From Pseudomonas lurida (GTDB lineage: Bacteria > Pseudomonadota > Gammaproteobacteria > Pseudomonadales > Pseudomonadaceae), in the NCBI RefSeq assembly GCF_013522705.1, contig NZ_JAAMRE010000026.1, forward strand, positions 37,091 through 101,090: a stretch of DNA of 64,000 nt, given 5' to 3'. Positions 1 to 8,050 of this stretch are shown here, in pieces; position 1 is the stretch's first letter; every line of letters begins with the position of its first letter. Made by a program: the position numbers and the translations under genes. The notes below the pieces were generated by a model, which made no database searches, was not told where the DNA came from, and worked only from the letters and a program-made list of their open reading frames with translations.

Positions 1-2
1 GA

Positions 3-359
3 ATCGGTTCGCGTTTGAGGCAAGAAAGAGAGCGACTTGGCCTGTCGCAGAAAGTTTTCGGTGAAATAGGAGGCGTCGAAGCCAACGCGCAGGGTAAATA
101 CGAAAACGGCGGGCGGGCGCCTAAGGCCGACTATTTGTCACGCGTCGCCGCACGGGGCGTGGATGTGCTTTATGTGTTGACCGGCACGGCCACGCCGATT
201 CAGCTCGACAATCTGAGCCAAATTGAAGAGAAAGTATTGGGTGACTACCGGGCGATGTTCAAGGAGGATCAGGATGCAATTCGTCGCCTCACCTCCACCC
301 TGGCCGAACATTGCGCCTCAGTGAGCGGAAAACTCAAGGTTCAGCCTTCGGAATCCTGA
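3..359 (+). CDS. XRE-family helix-turn-helix regulator, 5' end outside window
   Basis: The frame is open from the first bases of the window and reads IGSRLRQERERLGLSQ, the usual opening of an XRE/Cro-type DNA-binding domain, so the true start lies upstream. The visible 118 residues hold the helix-turn-helix (about the first 60), including the segment NAQGKYENGGRAPKADYLSRVAARGVD cut here into the motifs YENG and LSRVAARG, followed by VLYVLTG and a short helical C-terminal part. This layout (N-terminal HTH, the phrase DVLYVLTG, short tail) is common in phage-repressor-like regulators of Pseudomonas. A TTG at 15 could be taken for a start but lies inside the conserved first helix. Its target is unknown. 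Confidence 0.8.
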   Translation: MGSRLRQERERLGLSQKVFGEIGGVEANAQGKYENGGRAPKADYLSRVAARGVDVLYVLTGTATPIQLDNLSQIEEKVLGDYRAMFKEDQDAIRRLTSTLAEHCASVSGKLKVQPSES

Positions 360-380
360 CCTTTCGCCCAGCAAATCCGG

Positions 381-402
381 CCATCCGCCCCTAGGCGGAT
401 GG
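381..402. terminator. Perfect 9-bp hairpin after the XRE gene
   Basis: CCATCCGCC and GGCGGATGG form a perfect 9-bp stem with the loop CCTA, 21 bases after the XRE stop codon and before gacA. There is no strong T run, so it is a weak candidate terminator or an mRNA 3'-end stabilising hairpin. Confidence 0.5.
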
Positions 403-510
403 CGTCTGCTTATTCAAACTCCATATATATGACGCGTGCAGCTAGGTCTGCGCCTTGGTTTTTTGCTAAGGTGTTCAGCAACCTATAAGACCATATCGCG
501 AGGTGTCTGC

Positions 511-1152
511 TTGATTAGGGTGCTAGTAGTCGATGACCATGATCTCGTTCGTACAGGCATTACACGAATGCTGGCTGACATCGACGGCCTGCAAGTAGTC
601 GGTCAGGCCGAGTCAGGGGAAGAGTCCCTGATCAAGGCCCGGGAGTTGAAGCCCGATGTGGTTTTGATGGACGTCAAGATGCCCGGCATCGGCGGCCTGG
701 GCGCGACCACCAAATTATTACGCAGCCATCCTGATATCAAGGTCGTGGTGGTTACGGTGTGCGAGGAAGATCCCTTCCCCACGCGTTTGCTGCAGGCGGG
801 GGCGGCCGGTTACCTGACCAAGGGGGCCGGCCTTGCCGAGATGGTGCAGGCCATTCGCCTGGTGTTTGCCGGCCAGCGTTATATCAGCCCGCAGATTGCC
901 CAGCAGTTGGCGATCAAATCGTTCCAGCCCACCAGCGACTCGCCCTTCGATGCCTTGTCCGAGCGGGAAATCCAGATCGCCCTGATGATCGTCGGTTGCC
1001 AGAAAGTGCAGGCGATTTCCGACAAGCTGTGCCTGTCGCCCAAGACCGTGAACACCTACCGCTATCGCATTTTCGAGAAGCTCGCCATCAGCAGTGATGT
1101 TGAATTGACCCTGCTCGCGGTGCGCCACGGCATGGTGGACGCCAGCGCCTGA
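511..1152 (+). CDS. gacA: Two-component response regulator GacA
   Basis: This is a 213-residue response regulator of the UvrY/GacA type. It is phosphorylated by the hybrid kinase GacS and activates small RNAs of the Rsm pathway, controlling secondary metabolism and biofilm. The receiver domain shows D8-D9, phospho-acceptor D54 (VVLMD), T82 and K104 (YLTKG). A LuxR-type helix-turn-helix follows (LSEREIQIALMI ... LSPKTVNTYRYR). I chose the TTG at 511 because it gives the exact family N-terminus (IRVLVVDDHDLVR) and has AGGTG 9 bases upstream; a longer ORF from 436 has no homology in its added part. The receiver reads GGLGATTKLL where the GacA sequences I recall read GGLEATRKLL. uvrC starts one base after the stop, so the two genes form an operon. 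Confidence 0.96.
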   Translation: MIRVLVVDDHDLVRTGITRMLADIDGLQVVGQAESGEESLIKARELKPDVVLMDVKMPGIGGLGATTKLLRSHPDIKVVVVTVCEEDPFPTRLLQAGAAGYLTKGAGLAEMVQAIRLVFAGQRYISPQIAQQLAIKSFQPTSDSPFDALSEREIQIALMIVGCQKVQAISDKLCLSPKTVNTYRYRIFEKLAISSDVELTLLAVRHGMVDASA

Positions 1153-1153
1153 C

Positions 1154-2977
1154 ATGACCACGCCGTTTGATCCCAGTGCCTTTCTCTCGACCTGCAGCGG
1201 CCGCCCCGGCGTATACCGCATGTTCGACAGCGAGGCGCGCCTGCTTTATGTGGGTAAAGCCAAGAACCTGAAGAACCGCCTGGCGAGCTACTTTCGCAAG
1301 AGCGGCCTCGCGCCGAAAACTGCTGCCCTGGTAGCCCGTATCGCCCAGGTCGAAACCACCATCACCGCTAATGAAACCGAGGCGCTGCTGCTTGAGCAGA
1401 CACTGATCAAAGAGTGGCGGCCGCCCTATAACATCCTGCTTCGTGACGATAAATCCTATCCGTACGTATTTCTTTCCGACGGCAACTTCCCACGGCTGAG
1501 TATTCATCGTGGAGCAAAGAAGCAGAAGGGCAAGTACTTCGGGCCTTATCCCAGCGCGGGCGCGATTCGTGAAAGTCTGAGCCTGCTGCAAAAGACTTTC
1601 TTTGTGCGTCAGTGCGAAGACAGCTTTTTCAAGAATCGCACACGGCCCTGCCTGCAGTACCAGATCAAACGTTGCAAGGCGCCCTGCGTGGGACTCGTTG
1701 ATCCTGCGGAGTATGCCGAAGATGTACGCCATTCGGTGATGTTCCTCGAAGGTCGCAGCAATGCGCTGACCGATGAGCTGTCCGGCGCCATGGAGCAGGC
1801 TGCCAGCACCCTGGATTTCGAGCGCGCGGCTGAACTGCGCGACCAGATCTCGCTGCTGCGTCGCGTGCAGGACCAGCAGAGCATGGAAGGCGGCAGCGGT
1901 GATGTCGATGTGATCGCCGCGTTCGTCAATCCGGGCGGCGCCTGCGTGCACCTGATCAGCGTGCGCGGCGGGCGCGTATTGGGCAGCAAGAACTTCTTCC
2001 CGCAGACGGGTATCGACGAGGAGGTGGCCGAAGTCATGGCGGCGTTCCTTGGCCAGTACTATGTCAGCAGTCCGGAGCGCGACCTGCCTTCGGAGTTGAT
2101 CGTCAACGTAGTGCATGAAGACTTCCCGGCCTTGATCGAGGCGATTCACGAACTGCGCGGCCGCGAATTGGACATCAGCCACCGCGTGCGCGGCACCCGT
2201 GCGCGCTGGCAACAACTGGCCGTGACCAATGCCGAGCAGGCCCTGAGCGCGCGCCTGGCCAATCGACAGCACGTCGCCGCGCGCTTCGACGCCCTGGCTG
2301 AAGTGCTCAACCTGGACGAGCCGCCGCAACGTCTTGAATGCTATGACATCAGTCACTCCAGCGGTGAGGCCACGGTGGCTTCCTGCGTGGTATTCGGTCC
2401 GGAAGGGCCGATCAAATCCGATTACCGGCGTTACAACATCGAAGGCGTCACCGCAGGCGACGACTACGCCGCCATGCACCAGGCGCTTACCCGGCGCTTC
2501 AGCAAATTGAAGGACGGCGAGGGCAAGCTCCCGGACATCCTGCTGGTGGACGGTGGCAAGGGGCAGCTATCGATGGCCCGTGACGTACTCAACGAACTGG
2601 CGGTGCCCGACCTGATCCTGCTGGGCGTGGCGAAGGGCACCACGCGCAAGGCAGGCTTCGAAACGTTGTACTTGAATGATGCCGCCCATGAGTTCACCTT
2701 GAAGGGCGACTCGCCTGCCTTGCATTTGATTCAACAGATCCGCGATGAAGCCCACCGTTTCGCCATTACCGGCCATCGCGCCCGTCGTGGTAAAACGCGG
2801 CGAACCTCAACCCTGGAAGGCGTAGCGGGGGTGGGGCCGACGCGACGCCGCGACTTGCTTAAACATTTTGGTGGCTTGCAGGAGCTGTCCCGTGCCAGCA
2901 TTGACGAGATAGCCAAAGCACCCGGTATCAGTAAAAAGCTCGCTGAGTTGATTTATGCGAATCTGCACAGCGAATAG
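1154..2977 (+). CDS. uvrC: Excinuclease ABC subunit C
   Basis: UvrC makes both incisions around a DNA lesion after UvrAB recognition. The 607-residue length is normal. The N-terminal GIY-YIG nuclease domain is visible (GVYRMFD ... LLYVGKAKNLKNRL, about residues 16-95), then a UVR motif binding UvrB (about 200-235, TLDFERAAELRDQISLLRRV). The central RNase H-like nuclease follows (YDISHSSG, VDGGKGQL), then two helix-hairpin-helix motifs near the C-terminus (GVAGVGPTRRRDLLKHFGG, APGISKKLAELIY). It starts one base after gacA, the linkage also seen in uvrY-uvrC of enterobacteria. Confidence 0.98.
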   Translation: MTTPFDPSAFLSTCSGRPGVYRMFDSEARLLYVGKAKNLKNRLASYFRKSGLAPKTAALVARIAQVETTITANETEALLLEQTLIKEWRPPYNILLRDDKSYPYVFLSDGNFPRLSIHRGAKKQKGKYFGPYPSAGAIRESLSLLQKTFFVRQCEDSFFKNRTRPCLQYQIKRCKAPCVGLVDPAEYAEDVRHSVMFLEGRSNALTDELSGAMEQAASTLDFERAAELRDQISLLRRVQDQQSMEGGSGDVDVIAAFVNPGGACVHLISVRGGRVLGSKNFFPQTGIDEEVAEVMAAFLGQYYVSSPERDLPSELIVNVVHEDFPALIEAIHELRGRELDISHRVRGTRARWQQLAVTNAEQALSARLANRQHVAARFDALAEVLNLDEPPQRLECYDISHSSGEATVASCVVFGPEGPIKSDYRRYNIEGVTAGDDYAAMHQALTRRFSKLKDGEGKLPDILLVDGGKGQLSMARDVLNELAVPDLILLGVAKGTTRKAGFETLYLNDAAHEFTLKGDSPALHLIQQIRDEAHRFAITGHRARRGKTRRTSTLEGVAGVGPTRRRDLLKHFGGLQELSRASIDEIAKAPGISKKLAELIYANLHSE

Positions 2978-3009
2978 AATGCCTTTCCACCTCGTAGCCA
3001 GTTGTGCCG

Positions 3010-3570
3010 ATGAATATCCCTAATCTGATCACCGTTCTACGCGTCCTGCTCATCCCGATTTTCATTTTGTTGTTTTATTTGCCGTACCAGTGGAGCTATG
3101 TGGCCTCAAGTTCGGTGTTCGCGTTCGCGGCCGCGACCGACTGGCTCGACGGTTACCTGGCACGCCGCCTGGAGCAGAGCACGCCGTTTGGCGCATTCCT
3201 AGACCCCGTGGCCGATAAGCTCATGGTGGCCGTCGCCCTGGTCCTGCTGGTGCAGGAACATGGCAACCTCTGGCTTACGCTGCCAGCCGCGGTAATCATC
3301 GGTCGCGAGATCGTGGTGTCGGCACTGCGCGAATGGATGGCCGAAATCGGCGCCCGCGCCCATGTTGCTGTATCGAACATGGGCAAATGGAAAACCGCCG
3401 CACAGATGCTCGCCCTGGTGATCCTGCTGGCGAACCCGTCGGACTTCACGTTCTGGGTCCTGCTGGGCTACGCATTATTGCTCATCGCCGCCGGACTGAC
3501 GCTGTGGTCAATGCTCCAGTACCTACGCGCCGCCTGGCCTCATCTGCGCACCACCGTTGAAAAGAAATAA
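3010..3570 (+). CDS. pgsA: CDP-diacylglycerol--glycerol-3-phosphate 3-phosphatidyltransferase
   Basis: This 186-residue inner-membrane enzyme makes phosphatidylglycerol-phosphate, the first committed step to phosphatidylglycerol and cardiolipin. The CDP-alcohol phosphatidyltransferase signature is complete: D47-G48-x2-A51-R52-x8-G61-x3-D65-x3-D69 (DGYLARRLEQSTPFGAFLDP). Several hydrophobic helices surround it. The ATG at 3010 gives the family start MNIPNLITVLRV; a GTG at 3004 in the same frame is less likely. The gene follows uvrC by 32 bases and precedes tRNA-Gly, the ancestral gammaproteobacterial order. Confidence 0.97.
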   Translation: MNIPNLITVLRVLLIPIFILLFYLPYQWSYVASSSVFAFAAATDWLDGYLARRLEQSTPFGAFLDPVADKLMVAVALVLLVQEHGNLWLTLPAAVIIGREIVVSALREWMAEIGARAHVAVSNMGKWKTAAQMLALVILLANPSDFTFWVLLGYALLLIAAGLTLWSMLQYLRAAWPHLRTTVEKK

Positions 3571-3590
3571 AACTTTTTTGAATCAAGGGG

Positions 3591-3618
3591 TTGACGGGTG
3601 CTGGAGATTCTATAGAAT
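3591..3618 (+). promoter_or_regulatory. Sigma-70 promoter of tRNA-Gly
   Basis: TTGACG at 3591-3596 and TAGAAT at 3613-3618 are separated by 16 bases and lie just before the tRNA, with a GC-rich stretch between the -10 element and the mature 5' end. Confidence 0.7.
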
Positions 3619-3633
3619 GCGCACCACCAAGAC

Positions 3634-3709
<76 letters not shown>

Positions 3710-3718
3710 AACACAAAG

Positions 3719-3748
3719 AAAAAGCCACTCAATGAGTGGCTTTTTTTT
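3719..3748 (+). terminator. Rho-independent terminator of tRNA-Gly
   Basis: AAAGCCACTC and GAGTGGCTTT pair over 10 bp with loop AAT, followed by a run of eight T. It lies 10 bases after the tRNA 3' end. Confidence 0.92.
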
Positions 3749-3870
3749 GCCTGGAATTTAGGCTCACCACCCGACCTCACCGGCAATACATCACCACCAT
3801 CACCTCGCCCGTCCTGCTGCCACCGACGGCCCATCAGTAAAGAAACTGCCGTCGCGAGGGCGGTGGGTGG

Positions 3871-4347
3871 CTATTTATTTCCTGGCTTGATGGATTCAGA
3901 GGGTGCCACCGAGTGTGCGCCCGTGCTTGGCGCAGGCGGCACCGCGCAGCGGCCGTCATGGCAGCGGCGGCTGCCATCCGGGTGTGGCAGCCACGCCAGA
4001 TATGGGCGCGAGCGGGCGAACATACGATAGCCGAGATTGAACAACGGCCGAAGCGTACGCCATGACAGCGGTGCGGCCCAGATTCCCATCCCGGCAGCGC
4101 GCCAGCTCCAGAGTGTCGCGTCCAGGCCGGTGACCCAGGTGCCATCGCTGAACCGGGCGTGCAGGGCGGCGCCCATTGCGTCCAGGCTCACGCCCAGCGA
4201 CTGCGCGTCAAAGGCAGGGTCACTGATATCTACGAACAACAGCCGCGCACAAGAGGCTCGGCGGCGTAGCAGCTTGATTTCTCGCGCGCAGAGTGGGCAA
4301 TCGCCATCAAAATAAAGGGTCAGCGGCCATTGCTCATTCTTGTACAT
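3871..4347 (-). CDS. DCC-family (DUF393) thiol-disulfide oxidoreductase-like protein
   Basis: A 158-residue protein beginning MYKNEQWPLTLYFDGDCPLC. The DxDxC start with C17-P-L-C20 is the signature of the DCC/DUF393 family, predicted thioredoxin-like proteins of unknown substrate. The family part ends near residue 130; the tail GSRRCHDGRCAVPPAP carries two more cysteines. The ATG at 4347 is preferred over the upstream TTG at 4404 because the family motif normally lies within the first 20 residues. It stands alone between the tRNA-Gly terminator and the DUF2256 gene. Confidence 0.85.
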   Translation of the reverse strand: MYKNEQWPLTLYFDGDCPLCAREIKLLRRRASCARLLFVDISDPAFDAQSLGVSLDAMGAALHARFSDGTWVTGLDATLWSWRAAGMGIWAAPLSWRTLRPLFNLGYRMFARSRPYLAWLPHPDGSRRCHDGRCAVPPAPSTGAHSVAPSESIKPGNK

Positions 4348-4424
4348 AGGGTTGTTGCCTGTATAAGTTTTTAACACCCTAGGCGTGAAACCGTCCGATG
4401 ACAAGAGGCTTCGCGCCTTTCATG

Positions 4425-4574
4425 TCATGGGCGGACTTGGCTCTTGCCACGTCGGCAGCGCTCCGAGCAGTAACGCACCTGTTCCCAGCACCGCGCCCAT
4501 TTCTTTCTCCAAGTGAACGGCAGGCCACACGTCACGCAGGTCTTGACTGGCAGTTCACTCTTTTTCACAAGCAT
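4425..4574 (-). CDS. DUF2256 small cysteine-rich protein
   Basis: A 49-residue protein with the pattern C13-x2-C16 ... W22-R-K-K-W ... C29 ... Y35-C36-x3-C40. This is the complete DUF2256 signature, probably a zinc-binding fold. DUF2256 genes often sit near photolyase/cryptochrome-related genes; none is visible here. The ATG at 4574 has GAGGG 4 bases upstream. A longer ORF in the same frame to 4778 has no family similarity in its extra part and overlaps the small gene described at 4592-4719. Confidence 0.85.
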   Translation of the reverse strand: MLVKKSELPVKTCVTCGLPFTWRKKWARCWEQVRYCSERCRRGKSQVRP

Positions 4575-4591
4575 GCCCTCGGTGCAAACGC

Positions 4592-4719
4592 TCAAGGCGT
4601 GATGGGGTCGCTGGCCGGAAACGTTCTTCCAGTGCTTCGTCGAGTCGGCCTCCATTGGCGGCGCAGTCCTCATTGTCCAAAGTAGGCTCAGGTTCCGTTT
4701 CGCTTGGCGGCAAGGGCAT
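4592..4719 (-). pseudogene. Small ETFPASDP-motif protein, frameshifted by one base
   Basis: From the ATG at 4719 the frame reads MPLPPSETEPEPTLDNEDC then AANGGRLDEALEE and then RFRPATPSRLE. If one A is restored in the short A run at about 4627-4629, the protein ends LDEALEETFPASDPITP with a stop at 4594-4592, 17 bases before the DUF2256 start codon. The motif LEETFPASDP is a recurrent ending of small acidic bacterial proteins. In the uncorrected frame the reading continues into the DUF2256 gene, which is unlike normal spacing. It is therefore either a true frameshift or a one-base sequencing or assembly error. The start codon is uncertain, as no clear ribosome binding site is seen. Confidence 0.7.
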
Positions 4720-4877
4720 GACCACTGGTCGCCATACGCGCGTTGGTTTTGAAATTTTACAGTGCATTTTCGCTTCACATGCAGGGGAGGCGAGCATCAG
4801 TACAAGGGGCCCGTTCCGATGAGTTCCGGCTTGGCCAGCTCGCCTGCTTTTTTCTCATATTCAGGAGGATTAACACC

Positions 4878-5387
4878 ATGGCGACACCACAAGAAAACGT
4901 ACTTGACTGGTTGCGCGATGCCCACGCGATGGAGCAGCAGGCCGAAAAGATGCTCAAGGCACAATCCGAACGCCTGGAGCATTACCCGCAGCTCAAGGCA
5001 CGTATCGACCAACATATCCAGGAAACCCTCGGCCAGCAGGCACTCATTGACCAGTGCCTGACCCGCCTGGGTGGTTCAGCTTCGACGCTCAAAGACATGG
5101 GAGGCAAGCTGATGGCCTTCGGGCAGGCCGTTGGTGGCTCTTTAATGAGCGACGAGGTGATCAAGGGGGCGATGGCCGGCTATGTCTTCGAGAACATGGA
5201 GATCGCCTCCTATACCGTGCTGATTGCAGCAGCGCGAGAGGCCGGAGACACCGAGACTCAGGCGGCGTGCGAGCAGATTCTGCCCCAGGAGATCGCCATG
5301 GCTCAGTGGTTGCTGGAGCATTTGCCGCAACTGACCCAGGCATTTCTGGAACGCTCCGCAGACCCGGATAAAGAAGCCAAGAAGTAA
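4878..5387 (+). CDS. DUF892 / YciE-like ferritin-like protein
   Basis: A 169-residue all-helical protein of the YciE/DUF892 ferritin-like family, linked to stress response and possibly metal binding; the biochemical role is not settled. Visible features are NVLDWLRDAHAMEQQAEKML at the start and repeated amphipathic helices with H, E and Q residues at expected sites (QHIQETLGQQALIDQCL, FENMEIASYTVLIAAARE, LPQEIAMAQWLLEHL). The ATG at 4878 has AGGAGG 9 bases upstream; an in-frame ORF from 4743 is an unsupported extension. In other bacteria the family is often near KGG-repeat and Mn-catalase genes, both found about 8-9 kb downstream here. Confidence 0.88.
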   Translation: MATPQENVLDWLRDAHAMEQQAEKMLKAQSERLEHYPQLKARIDQHIQETLGQQALIDQCLTRLGGSASTLKDMGGKLMAFGQAVGGSLMSDEVIKGAMAGYVFENMEIASYTVLIAAAREAGDTETQAACEQILPQEIAMAQWLLEHLPQLTQAFLERSADPDKEAKK

Positions 5388-5516
5388 CCCTGTTCCAGGT
5401 GCTCGGCGCGTAAAGCAGGGCACCTGCTCACCAAACGGTTGGCCAGGTGTGAGTTAAATGAACTTTGTCCGCGCTGGTCGCTTCCATTGTTAGACAACTT
5501 GCCTGCAGAGCCGCCC

Positions 5517-6848
5517 ATGACCGAATCCAGTTTCAGCCCCGCTTCATCCGCCAAACCGTCGCTGCGCCGCGCCGTGACCGGGCCAATGCTGTTTTTGTTC
5601 ATCCTTGGCGATGTCCTCGGTGCCGGCGTGTATGCGCTGGCCGGCACTATCGCAGGTCAGGTAGGCGGTGCGATTTGGGTGCCATTGCTGGTGGCATTGT
5701 TCTTCGCCATGCTCACGGCCGGCTCGTATGCGGAACTGGTAACCAAGTACCCCCATGCCGGCGCAGCGTCGGTGTTTGCCGAGAAGGCGTTCAAGTCGCC
5801 GCTGGTTTCGTTCCTGGTGGGCTTCAGCATGCTCGCGGCTGCGGTCACCAGTGCGGCGGGGCTTTCCCTGGCATTCACCGGCGACTACCTGGCGGCGTTT
5901 CTAAAGGTTCCACCGACCCTGGCTGCTCTGGTGTTCCTGACGGTCATTGCCCTGCTCAATGCACGCGGGATCAAGGAGTCATTGGGCGCGAATATGGTGA
6001 TGACCTGCATCGAGCTCTCCGGATTGTTGCTGGTGGTGGTCGCTGCGGTGTGGTGTTTCCACGCGGGTGAGGCGAACCTTGGGCGTGCCGTGGAATTCAA
6101 AGCCGGCGTCAACCCGATGCTCGCGGTGCTGGGGGCCGCGTTATTGGCGTTCTATTCGTTCGTTGGCTTTGAGACATCGGCCAACCTGGCGGAAGAAATC
6201 CGTGGCGTACGCACGGTCTACCCGCGTGCGCTGTTCGGTGCGCTGATCACCGCCGGTGTCGTGTATATGGCGGTCGGTGTGGCCGCCTCCGTGGTGCTGC
6301 CGATGGATCAACTGATGGCGACCTCGGCGCCGTTGCTGGAAGTGGTACGGGCCTCGGGCCTGGATATTCCGCCGCAGTTGTTCGCCTTTATTGCCTTGGT
6401 GGCGGTGGCCAACGGCGCACTGTTGACCATGATCATGGCCAGTCGCCTGGCCTATGGCATGGCGCGCATGGGGCTGTTGCCGACTCCGCTGTCGCGGGTG
6501 CTGTCCAAACGCCGGACGCCGCTGTTTGCAATCATCGCCACCACCGGGGTGGCCATGGCGCTGACCCTTACCGGTACCCTCGCAGCCCTGGCCGAAACCG
6601 TGGTGCTGTTGCTGCTGTTCGTGTTTCTCAGCACCAACCTGGCGGTGCTGGTGCTGCGCCGCGACCCTGTCGACAAGGATCACTTCCGCGTCCCGACCTG
6701 GGTGCCGGTGCTGGCCATCGTGTCGTGCCTGATTCTGCTCAGCCAGCAGAGCCTCGACACTTGGCTGCGCGGTGGCGCGCTGATGCTGCTGGGTGTCGTG
6801 CTGTATGGCTGTAACCGCCTGGCGACCCCCGTGGCGGCGCCGAGTTAA
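5517..6848 (+). CDS. APC-family amino acid permease
   Basis: A 443-residue inner-membrane transporter with about 12 hydrophobic helices. The first helix carries LFLFILGDVLGAGVYALAG, matching the APC helix-1 signature (GxGVYAL-type). Helix 6 has ALLAFYSFVGFETSANLAEE, the conserved FxGFE motif of this superfamily. The substrate cannot be told from the sequence; closest in style are YhdG/CAT-like permeases. The ATG at 5517 starts MTESSFSPAS; an upstream in-frame extension from 5439 lacks support. No obvious operon partners. Confidence 0.88.
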   Translation: MTESSFSPASSAKPSLRRAVTGPMLFLFILGDVLGAGVYALAGTIAGQVGGAIWVPLLVALFFAMLTAGSYAELVTKYPHAGAASVFAEKAFKSPLVSFLVGFSMLAAAVTSAAGLSLAFTGDYLAAFLKVPPTLAALVFLTVIALLNARGIKESLGANMVMTCIELSGLLLVVVAAVWCFHAGEANLGRAVEFKAGVNPMLAVLGAALLAFYSFVGFETSANLAEEIRGVRTVYPRALFGALITAGVVYMAVGVAASVVLPMDQLMATSAPLLEVVRASGLDIPPQLFAFIALVAVANGALLTMIMASRLAYGMARMGLLPTPLSRVLSKRRTPLFAIIATTGVAMALTLTGTLAALAETVVLLLLFVFLSTNLAVLVLRRDPVDKDHFRVPTWVPVLAIVSCLILLSQQSLDTWLRGGALMLLGVVLYGCNRLATPVAAPS

Positions 6849-6876
6849 AGGCCGCCGCCACGGTCTTGCGCATGCG

Positions 6877-7236
6877 CTAGACCGTGGCGGTGGTTAATGC
6901 GGCGTGCCACGCGGCGTAGGGCGTATTCGCGACCTTGTGCCGGTTAAAGTCATCAGCCCCGTCATCCCACCACACCGGGCCGCGCTCACCCAAGCCAACC
7001 TTGGCCCGCTGCACCTTGGAGCGCGCGTCTTTTAGCGCGTCGTCATCGCCGCTCGCCTTGGCGGCTTTTACCTGGCGACGCGCTGTCATCAGTTGCTTGA
7101 CCAGATCCTGGCGGACCGTTTCCGGCAACTGCGGATTGCTGCAGCGCCACAGAATGCCTCTGATTACGAAATAGCGGCCATCGGGCGTGGTCGGGTAGCG
7201 GGAGGAGGCCTGGAGCGGGACGGTACGCTTACCCAT
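6877..7236 (-). CDS. Conserved hypothetical protein, translationally coupled to xthA
   Basis: A 119-residue soluble protein that I do not recognise as a named family. It starts MGKRTVPLQASSRYPTTPDG, contains RYFVIRGILWRCSNPQLPE, then a basic helix (LVKQLMTARRQVKAAKASGDDDALKDARSKVQRAKVGLG, shown here only as a description of its K/R/A-rich character) and ends with WWDDGADDFNRH. Its ATG overlaps the xthA stop in ATGGGTAA (8-base overlap), so the two are co-translated. A nucleic-acid-related role would fit the basic helix and the neighbour, but that is inference. Confidence 0.75.
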   Translation of the reverse strand: MGKRTVPLQASSRYPTTPDGRYFVIRGILWRCSNPQLPETVRQDLVKQLMTARRQVKAAKASGDDDALKDARSKVQRAKVGLGERGPVWWDDGADDFNRHKVANTPYAAWHAALTTATV

Positions 7237-8026
7237 GGCGCGTTTCAGGCGCGATCTCGACCCACACGGGCGCATGGTCGCTGGCATGTTCTTCGTTGCG
7301 TACCCATGCATCCACGCCCGCATTGCGCAGGCGCGGCGCGAGTATCGGGTTCAGCAATAGGTGGTCGATACGCAGCCCGGAATTTTTCTGCCAATGCTGG
7401 CGGAAATAGTCCCAGAATGTGTACACGCGTTCGTCCGGATACAGATGCCGTATCGAGTCGATCCAGCCTTGCTCCAGCAGCTTTTGGTAACACGCACGGC
7501 TTTCCGGCTGCAGGAGGGCGTCCTTGAGCCAGGAGCGTGTGCTGTAAATGTCCAGGTCGGTGGGCACCACGTTGTAGTCACCCGCCAGCACCACCGGGTG
7601 TTCGCTGGCCTGCAGGCGCTGCGCGTGCTGGATCAGCCGTTCGAACCATTGCAGCTTGTAGTCGAATTTCGGCCCAGGCTGCGGATTTCCGTTAGGCAGG
7701 TACAGGCAGCCGACCACCACCGCCAATACCGCCGCTTCCAGATAGCGCGACTGGGTGTCGTCCTCGGCGCCCGGCAGGCCTCGATGAATCAGCAGCGGTT
7801 CGGCGTCGCGGGCCAGAATGGCGACACCGTTCCAGGAGGCCTGACCGTGGTGCACAGACCCATAGTCCGCCGTTTCCAGAGCCTTGGCGGGGAACGCTTT
7901 GTCCGCCGCTTTCAGTTCCTGCAGGCAGACAATGTCCGGGCGTTCTTTCTCCAGCCAGCGCAACAGGTTCGGCAGGCGCGCGCCGATGCCGTTGACATTG
8001 AATGTGGCGATCTTGAGCGAGGGCAT
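7229..8026 (-). CDS. xthA: Exodeoxyribonuclease III-type AP endonuclease
   Basis: A 265-residue exonuclease III/AP endonuclease of the exo-endo-phosphatase fold, acting in base excision repair. Catalytic motifs are all visible: KIATFNVNGI, LQE37LK, GDYNVVPTDLD, and the C-terminal SDHAPVWVEI. The ATG at 8026 has GAGGAAC upstream; a start 5 codons earlier at 8041 is possible but adds MRNRP without support. Pseudomonas often carries more than one xth paralogue, so the gene symbol refers to the family rather than a proven orthologue. Confidence 0.92.
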   Translation of the reverse strand: MPSLKIATFNVNGIGARLPNLLRWLEKERPDIVCLQELKAADKAFPAKALETADYGSVHHGQASWNGVAILARDAEPLLIHRGLPGAEDDTQSRYLEAAVLAVVVGCLYLPNGNPQPGPKFDYKLQWFERLIQHAQRLQASEHPVVLAGDYNVVPTDLDIYSTRSWLKDALLQPESRACYQKLLEQGWIDSIRHLYPDERVYTFWDYFRQHWQKNSGLRIDHLLLNPILAPRLRNAGVDAWVRNEEHASDHAPVWVEIAPETRHG

Positions 8027-8050
8027 GGGGCGGTTCCTCAATCGGTAAAT

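Noticed and set aside
1088..2479. A 463-codon minus-strand ORF opposite uvrC
   Set aside because: Shadow of uvrC; no recognisable domain and no ribosome binding site.
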